Origin: PCC-10605 sp964409355
GTDB lineage: Bacteria; Cyanobacteriota; Cyanobacteriia; Cyanobacteriales; Cyanobacteriaceae
NCBI GenBank assembly: GCA_964409355.1
Contig: CAYPDC010000005.1
Coordinates: 3,306-67,305 of the forward strand
Length of the DNA stretch: 64,000 nt
Reading direction: 5' to 3'
Shown here piece after piece: positions 59,176 to 64,000 of the stretch. Positions within the stretch are counted from its first letter, which is position 1; the number at the start of each line of letters is the position of its first letter. The position numbers and the translations under genes were made by a program. The notes beneath the pieces were generated by a model. The model did not search any database, was not told the DNA's origin, and saw only the letters and a list, made by a program, of their open reading frames with translations.

Positions 59176-61401
59176 CTATATTTTCATGGATAAACCAATG
59201 CGTTTTAACTTCTCGTTTACCTCCAATACCTTCACTTTGACAACTTGCCCAACTTTTACCACTTCAGTTGCATCACTCACGAAGCGAACACCAAAGGTGC
59301 CGCTTTGCGGAGCGCACATCTGGGATATATGTACTAAACCATCTTGATGCACTCCTATATCTACAAAAGCACCAAAATTCACCACATTAGTGACAACCCC
59401 CTCTAAAATCATACCCTCCTTTAAATCACTAATTTCCGTGACACCTTCCTTAAAAGTAGCATATTGAAATTCAGCACGTCGATCGCGCCCTGGTTTTTCC
59501 AATTCTTGAATAATATCTTCAAGGGTAGGTAAGCCAATTTCTTCTGTTATATACTGTTTTAAATCTAGTTTTTTCAGAAGTTGATTAAGTTTATTAATTG
59601 CCGTTAAAGGTACTTTTAAATCACTAGAAATTTTTTGAACAATATGATAACTTTCGGGATGGACTGAGGTATTATCTAAAGGATTATCACCATCTCGAAT
59701 GCGTAAAAATCCTCCTGCTAATTCAAAGGTTTTCGCTCCTAATTTCTTGACTTTCAGTAATTCTTTTCTATTTTTAAATGCCCCTTTTTCATTACGATAT
59801 TGTACGATATTATTCGCAATAGTAGTATTAATTCCAGAGACAAAAACTAACAATTCCTTAGAAGCAGTATTCAAATCAACACCCACATAATTAACACAAC
59901 TTTCGACAGTTTCTGCTAATTTTTGTTTCAATAATTTTTGATCTACATCGTGTTGATATTGTCCTACCCCAATGGATTTAGGATCAATTTTCACCAATTC
60001 AGCGAGGGGATCTTGTAACCTTCTTCCTATACTAATCGCCCCTCTAACGGTGACATCCAAATCAGGAAATTCACTAATCGCCACATCACTAGCGGAGTAA
60101 ATAGACGCACCAGACTCATTTACCACAACCTTAATGGGTTTCGTGTCTATTTCCTTTAACACCTCCGTGACAAACTCATCGGTTTCCCGTGAAGCAGTGC
60201 CGTTACCAATGGCAATTAAAGCGATATGATATTTTTGGATGAGTTTTTTTAAGCTATTTTTGGCAACATTCGTCTTTTCTGGACCATTATGGGGAAATAT
60301 TGCCTGATACTCTAAAAATTGCCCTGTTTCTGACAGAATCGCCACTTTGCAACCCGTCCGAAACCCCGGATCGATACCCATTGTCGGTTTCATTCCCGCA
60401 GGGGGAGATAGTAACAATTCTCGCAAATTCGCTTCAAAGGTTTTAATTGACTCTGTATCTGCCCATATTTTCATTTCTGAGTGCACATCTCGCAGTAAAG
60501 CTGGTTTTAACAGACGATTAAAGCTATCTTTGATGGTTTCTTGGTAAAATTGCCTAATGTCAGAGTTTTTTGTTTTAATTATCTTTGCTTCTACATAGTT
60601 AATTGCCCTTTCTTCCTCAAAATCAACGTCTAAACTAAGGATTTTTTCCCCTTCCCCTCGATATAAAGCAAGAATATTATGGGAAGCAATCTTGCTTAAT
60701 TTACGGGTAAAATTACGATACATCTCATATTTTGTGCTTCCTTCGGGGTAGTCTTTTTTTATCTGAGAGACAAAACTGCCATTATTTAAGATAAATTCTC
60801 TTAAATAGGCTCTTAACTCCGCTTTTTCGGCAATTTCTTCTGCTAGAATATCCTTTGCACCTTTTAAGGCTTCTTCACTACTGTTAACACTATCAGAGAT
60901 ATATTTTTCTGCTTCTTGACTCAGGGAAATTATCTGTTGCCTGTTGCTTTCCCCCTTTGCTAAGGGGGGATTAAGGGGGGATACCTTTTGCCTATCTTCA
61001 GATTGATTTTGATTTTTTATCCACTCTACTAAAAGAGTTAAACCCTTTTCTCTGGCAATAGTGGCACGGGTTCTCTTTTTGGGCTTGTAAGGCAAGTAAA
61101 GATCTTCAAGCTCATTTTTTTGCAAACAGGCGGTAATTTGAGCTTTTAAACCGTCACTGAGTTGATTTTGAGAGGCGATCGCATCTAAGATAAATTCTTT
61201 TCTTTGCTCTAATTCTTGAAGATAATGAAAACGGTCTTGAATATCCCTTAATTGTATCTCATTGAGTGAACCTGTGCGTTCTTTACGATAACGGGCGATA
61301 AAGGGAATAGTTGCCCCTTGATCGAGTAATTCTAAGGCACTTTCAACATTTTTGATATTAAGAGAGAGTTCAGAAGCTACAATTTGAGGAATATTAGCCA
61401 T
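59176..61401 (-). CDS. tex: Tex-type RNA-binding transcription accessory protein
   Basis: S1-domain protein of the Tex family, 741 residues, binding nucleic acid and elongating RNA polymerase. The N-terminal helical region starts QIVASELSLNIKNVESALEL. The YqgF/RNase H-like domain is near 345-470 (MGIDPGFRTGCKVAILSETG), helix-hairpin-helix segments near 510-570 (CVNYVGVDLNTASKELL), and the S1 domain at the end (GMILEGVVTNVVNFGAFVDI). Two oddities: residues about 138-155 contain SPLNPPLAKGES, and the S1 domain contains an extra CAPQSGTFGV near residue 690. Both are encoded by palindromic repeats in frame. Confidence 0.94.
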   Translation of the reverse strand: MANIPQIVASELSLNIKNVESALELLDQGATIPFIARYRKERTGSLNEIQLRDIQDRFHYLQELEQRKEFILDAIASQNQLSDGLKAQITACLQKNELEDLYLPYKPKKRTRATIAREKGLTLLVEWIKNQNQSEDRQKVSPLNPPLAKGESNRQQIISLSQEAEKYISDSVNSSEEALKGAKDILAEEIAEKAELRAYLREFILNNGSFVSQIKKDYPEGSTKYEMYRNFTRKLSKIASHNILALYRGEGEKILSLDVDFEEERAINYVEAKIIKTKNSDIRQFYQETIKDSFNRLLKPALLRDVHSEMKIWADTESIKTFEANLRELLLSPPAGMKPTMGIDPGFRTGCKVAILSETGQFLEYQAIFPHNGPEKTNVAKNSLKKLIQKYHIALIAIGNGTASRETDEFVTEVLKEIDTKPIKVVVNESGASIYSASDVAISEFPDLDVTVRGAISIGRRLQDPLAELVKIDPKSIGVGQYQHDVDQKLLKQKLAETVESCVNYVGVDLNTASKELLVFVSGINTTIANNIVQYRNEKGAFKNRKELLKVKKLGAKTFELAGGFLRIRDGDNPLDNTSVHPESYHIVQKISSDLKVPLTAINKLNQLLKKLDLKQYITEEIGLPTLEDIIQELEKPGRDRRAEFQYATFKEGVTEISDLKEGMILEGVVTNVVNFGAFVDIGVHQDGLVHISQMCAPQSGTFGVRFVSDATEVVKVGQVVKVKVLEVNEKLKRIGLSMKI
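59281..59318. repeat. Palindromic repeat inserted in frame in the tex S1 domain
   Basis: GCGAACACCAAAGGTGCCG and CTTTGCGGAGCGCAC form a GC-rich imperfect palindrome. It encodes CAPQSGTFGVRF between HISQM and VSDATEVVKVG, where Tex homologs are about eight residues shorter. The same block is present in the degenerate copy at 58951-59084. Confidence 0.6.
60940..60988. repeat. Palindromic repeat inserted in frame near the tex N-terminus
   Basis: CCCCCTTTGCTAAGGGGGGA followed by TTAAGGGGGGATACC is the widespread cyanobacterial repeat that reads NPPLAKG when translated. It encodes SPLNPPLAKGESNRQQ within a low-conservation loop at residues about 138-155. Confidence 0.65.
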
Positions 61402-61471
61402 CGATTTGAATTAACAATAAACAATTAACAATGTACCATGAGATTATTTATGACTTGAGGTGAAATAAATT

Positions 61472-62251
61472 GTGGTGATTAATCCATTTACAGAATTATA
61501 TTTGTGGTTAGTTGTCTCCTTGCTCTTAGGAGCAGGATTTTTACACTTAACGGCAAAAAGTGGCGAATTTGGTCGAAAAATTGGGGATTTTTTTTGTTAT
61601 GCTCCCGGTATTGATTTAGCCTTAGCTTATTTTATGCTTTTGCCTTTAGCAATAGGCTTTATTTTTCAGGGGTGGTTAGGAGTTGGAATTGCACTTTTAG
61701 CAGAATTGACTTCCCTTTGGTTGTGGATTATTTTGCACGAATTAACTCATCCAGTTGACAAAAATCAGAAGATTCATCCTACTCTTAGTCGAATAGTGGG
61801 AGGTTGGCGAAATCATTTAGCCGTTTGGATTACAGCTTTTGCAATTCCTGTTTTTTGGTTTGTTCGTTTTGCTCAATGGATTGTTTATCCCCCTTTAACT
61901 TGGTTGGTGAAATTACCGAAATATGAGGCACAACATTGGGTTAATGTTTCTCGCCAAAAATTTGAAGGTTTAGTCGGTTATGATTTAATTTGGTGCTTGT
62001 ACTGTGATTGGATGACGGGAGTATGGTCTTTAGGCACTGAAATGTTGCGCAATGTAGAATCTTTTTGGTGTCCAATTCGTTTTTATTCGGAGAAAAAATG
62101 TGCTAATTGTCAGGTTGATTTTCCCGATATTAACAACGGTTGGATTAACGCCGAAGCTACCATGAAAGATGTCACCCAATTATTAGAAGAAAAATACACT
62201 TCTACTCAAAGTCAACGGGCTTGGTTTGGTCATCCTGAACGAAAATCATGA
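61472..62251 (+). CDS. Conserved-looking membrane protein of unknown function
   Basis: 259 residues from a GTG start at 61472 (a second GTG follows directly; GAGG at 61457-61460). Helices: about 8-27, 47-68, 69-90 and 113-140. Between them lies ILHELTHPVDKNQKIHP, which has an HELTH but reads as a loop rather than a proven metallopeptidase site. The C-terminal soluble part has cysteines in WCLYCDW, FWCPIRF and KKCANCQVDFPD (two CxxC) and may bind a metal or cluster. I do not recognise the family. It is divergent from tex (70 bases) and precedes an NADH dehydrogenase. Confidence 0.75.
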   Translation: MVINPFTELYLWLVVSLLLGAGFLHLTAKSGEFGRKIGDFFCYAPGIDLALAYFMLLPLAIGFIFQGWLGVGIALLAELTSLWLWIILHELTHPVDKNQKIHPTLSRIVGGWRNHLAVWITAFAIPVFWFVRFAQWIVYPPLTWLVKLPKYEAQHWVNVSRQKFEGLVGYDLIWCLYCDWMTGVWSLGTEMLRNVESFWCPIRFYSEKKCANCQVDFPDINNGWINAEATMKDVTQLLEEKYTSTQSQRAWFGHPERKS

Positions 62252-62274
62252 TAGGCTAGGACGCATCTAAATCC

Positions 62275-62297
62275 TTGGTGGCAAAGGATTAAGGAAG
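62275..62297 (+). other. Small hairpin upstream of NDH-2 gene
   Basis: ATCCTT and AAGGAT arms (ATCCTTGGTGGCAAAGGAT) lie in the 205-base spacer before the NDH-2 gene, 24 bases past the membrane-protein stop. It may end that transcript; no riboswitch family was recognised. Confidence 0.3.
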
Positions 62298-62456
62298 TTT
62301 CGGTGAGGAAGACAGAAATAATTAGGTTATGGGGGCTTATTTTCCGATTCTTTTGTGTGCTTAGTCACTTAATAACCAAAAAAAATTAGATAGGCTAGAA
62401 AAGATCTCATCAACGTAGTAATATTTTACATTCGTTTACAAATCTTTATAATAGCT

Positions 62457-63821
62457 ATGTCTAATTTAGAAACAAAATCATCTATTCCCCATGTGGTAAT
62501 TGTTGGCGGTGGGTTTGCAGGGTTATACGCGGCTAAGGAATTGGGGAAAGCCCCCGTTAAAGTAACATTAATTGATAAACGTAATTTTCACCTCTTTCAA
62601 CCCCTTCTTTATCAAGTGGCAACGGGTAGTTTATCCCCCGCCGAAATTTGCTCTCCTTTACGTTTGATTGTGGGTAGGAATAAAAATACTCATGTGGTAC
62701 TTGATGCGGTGGTGGACATTAATCCCGAACAAAAACAGGTGATCATGAGGGAGGGGGTGTTAAACTATGATTATCTGATTATTGGTACTGGGGTTAGTCA
62801 TCACTATTTCGGCAATGAGCATTGGGAAAAAGATGCCCCCGGTTTAAAGAGTATTGAAAATGCCCTTGATATTCGCCGTAAAATCTTCCTTGCTTTTGAA
62901 GAAGCCGAAAAGTTATCTTCCCCTGAAGAAAAACAAGAATGGTTGACTTTTGCGATTGTCGGGGGTGGTCCTACAGGGGTAGAATTAGCAGGGGCGATCG
63001 CAGAAATTGCCCATAAAAGTATTAAAAATGATTTCAAAGAAATTGACACAACAAAAGCAAGAATCTTGTTAATAGAAGGCATGAATCGAGTCTTACCGCC
63101 TTATCCAGAAGATTTATCGGCTAAAGCACAACAATCTTTAGAGGAGTTAGGGGTTGAGGTATTAACCAACCGCATGGTGACAAATATCGATAGAAATATC
63201 TTAAATATCCGTCACGGTGAAAAAGAAGAAACCATCAAAGCGAGGACAATTTTATGGGCGGCAGGGGTTAAGGCTTCGGGCTTATCTCAGGTAGTGCGCG
63301 ATCGCACCTCCGCCGAGATTGATCGAACTGGTAGGATCGTAGTAGAATTAGATTTAAGTATCAAAAATTATCCCAATATCTTTATTGTGGGGGATTTAGC
63401 TCATTTTGCTCATCAAGATAACAAACCCTTACCCGGTATTGCTCCTGTAGCGATGGAGGAGGGGCTGTATGTAGCCAAATTGATTTGTGCGAAGGAAAAA
63501 GGAAAGCAAATCCCACCTTTTAGCTATATAGATAAAGGCAGTTTAGCGGTGATTGGCAATAACCATGCCGTTGCTAACTTAGGTTTTATCAAACTATCGG
63601 GTATTCCTGCATGGTTGGTGTGGGTATTTGCCCATATTTACTATCTGATTGAATTTGATAATAAGCTATTAGTGATGTTGCAATGGGGATGGAATTACTT
63701 TACTCGTGGTAGAGGCGCACGGTTAATTACAGGGGAAATCAGCGAGAAAAACCTTGTGGCTCAATCCTTTGATAACAGGCACTCTCTTTCAAATCCAGAA
63801 AAAGAATTAGTAAATGATTGA
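62457..63821 (+). CDS. Type II NADH:quinone oxidoreductase (Ndb family)
   Basis: Single-subunit, non-pumping NAD(P)H dehydrogenase, 454 residues with bound FAD. The FAD Rossmann motif is GGGFAGLYAAKELG near 17-30, followed by DKRNFHLFQPLLYQVATGSL, and the NAD(P)H motif IVGGGPTGVELAGA is near residue 168. FIVGDLAHF and IAPVAMEEGLYVA complete the fold. A hydrophobic C-terminal helix (IPAWLVWVFAHIYYLIEFDN) probably anchors it to the membrane. Cyanobacteria have several (NdbA, B, C), thought to sense or balance the quinone pool; which one this is cannot be told here. Confidence 0.92.
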   Translation: MSNLETKSSIPHVVIVGGGFAGLYAAKELGKAPVKVTLIDKRNFHLFQPLLYQVATGSLSPAEICSPLRLIVGRNKNTHVVLDAVVDINPEQKQVIMREGVLNYDYLIIGTGVSHHYFGNEHWEKDAPGLKSIENALDIRRKIFLAFEEAEKLSSPEEKQEWLTFAIVGGGPTGVELAGAIAEIAHKSIKNDFKEIDTTKARILLIEGMNRVLPPYPEDLSAKAQQSLEELGVEVLTNRMVTNIDRNILNIRHGEKEETIKARTILWAAGVKASGLSQVVRDRTSAEIDRTGRIVVELDLSIKNYPNIFIVGDLAHFAHQDNKPLPGIAPVAMEEGLYVAKLICAKEKGKQIPPFSYIDKGSLAVIGNNHAVANLGFIKLSGIPAWLVWVFAHIYYLIEFDNKLLVMLQWGWNYFTRGRGARLITGEISEKNLVAQSFDNRHSLSNPEKELVND

Positions 63822-64000
63822 AAAAAGTTAGATTGAATATCACGCAAAGGCGCAAAGAAGTTCGCTTTTTCGGAATAGTTTTTCATATTATTAATTTACC
63901 TTGATCGGTTTTTCAGAGGTGCGATCGCCCTATGAATTAGAATCAACTGTTAGTTAATTAACCCCTCAAATTCTTCCAGAGATTTAACGCTAATTGTTGC
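63822..64000. other. Right-edge stretch without a complete gene
   Basis: It holds a CGCAAAGGCGCAAAG repeat at 63843-63857 and a GCGATCGC site. On the minus strand, bases 63950-64000 are open and read ATISVKSLEEFEGLIN then TAA. This could be the last 16 codons of a gene entering from the right, but the fragment is too short to judge. Confidence 0.3.

Noticed and set aside
61472..62251. Zinc metallopeptidase on the basis of HELTH
   Set aside because: The motif HELTH is followed by a proline loop, and no downstream acidic ligand in a helix was seen; a chance match is more likely.

Overview
The window comes from a low-GC unicellular cyanobacterium, most likely of the Geminocystis/Cyanobacterium group. 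Evidence is the beta-carboxysome ccm operon, the cyanobacterial ATP synthase order (atpI-B-E-b'-F-H-A-C), cyanophycin genes, a CO2-uptake type NdhF, frequent GCGATCGC (HIP1) sites and dense heptanucleotide repeats between genes. The genus is inference from style, not from a search. One assembly gap of 100 N lies inside feoB.

Layout: (1) 1-2566: ComM-type AAA protein, cut by the left edge, converging on galE. (2) 2919-7373: carboxysome operon with two tandem ccmK2 copies, then ccmK1, ccmL, ccmM with four Rubisco-small-subunit-like repeats, and ccmN. (3) 7600-10626: miaB, tRNA-Gly(UCC), a STAS/sugar-transferase fusion and a shortened RsbW-like ORF. (4) 10723-17023: ATP synthase operon on the minus strand, carrying repeat hairpins between cistrons. 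(5) 17361-20274: antitoxin-like remnant, a GmrSD-like DUF262/DUF1524 protein and a HEAT-repeat protein. (6) 20439-25414: 5-oxoprolinase-type ATPase and a decayed IS630-like element. (7) 25461-28969: feoA (double domain), feoB, a FeoC-like protein and a small ORF. (8) 29089-38761: ndhF (F4-like), pcrA, trmD, cphB and cphA. (9) 39438-52259: one 4273-residue multidomain surface or secreted protein (one fifth of the window). (10) 52360-63821: Uma2 nuclease-like protein, PmbA/TldE, a PaO-like Rieske oxygenase, nrdA with a candidate tandem NrdR site, tex, an unknown membrane protein and a type II NADH dehydrogenase.

Functional themes: the ccm genes make the carboxysome shell and pack Rubisco, and the F4-like NdhF would serve CO2 hydration by NDH-1. 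CphA and CphB make and mobilise cyanophycin. The feo genes import ferrous iron. The atp operon supplies most of the F-type ATPase; subunits beta and epsilon are elsewhere, as usual in cyanobacteria.

The strongest unusual signals are the giant protein with SwmB-like repeats and a sialidase-like block splitting a LamG domain; a TA-bounded MITE-like family of about 73 bp with a central palindrome, possibly linked to the IS630 remnant; a second repeat family bounded by ACCTGAGTTCG; small palindromic repeats inserted in frame into tex and the oxoprolinase gene; a degenerate second copy of the 3' end of tex; and duplication of a ccmK cistron. No CRISPR array or rRNA was seen. All family names are from reading motifs; no search was run.
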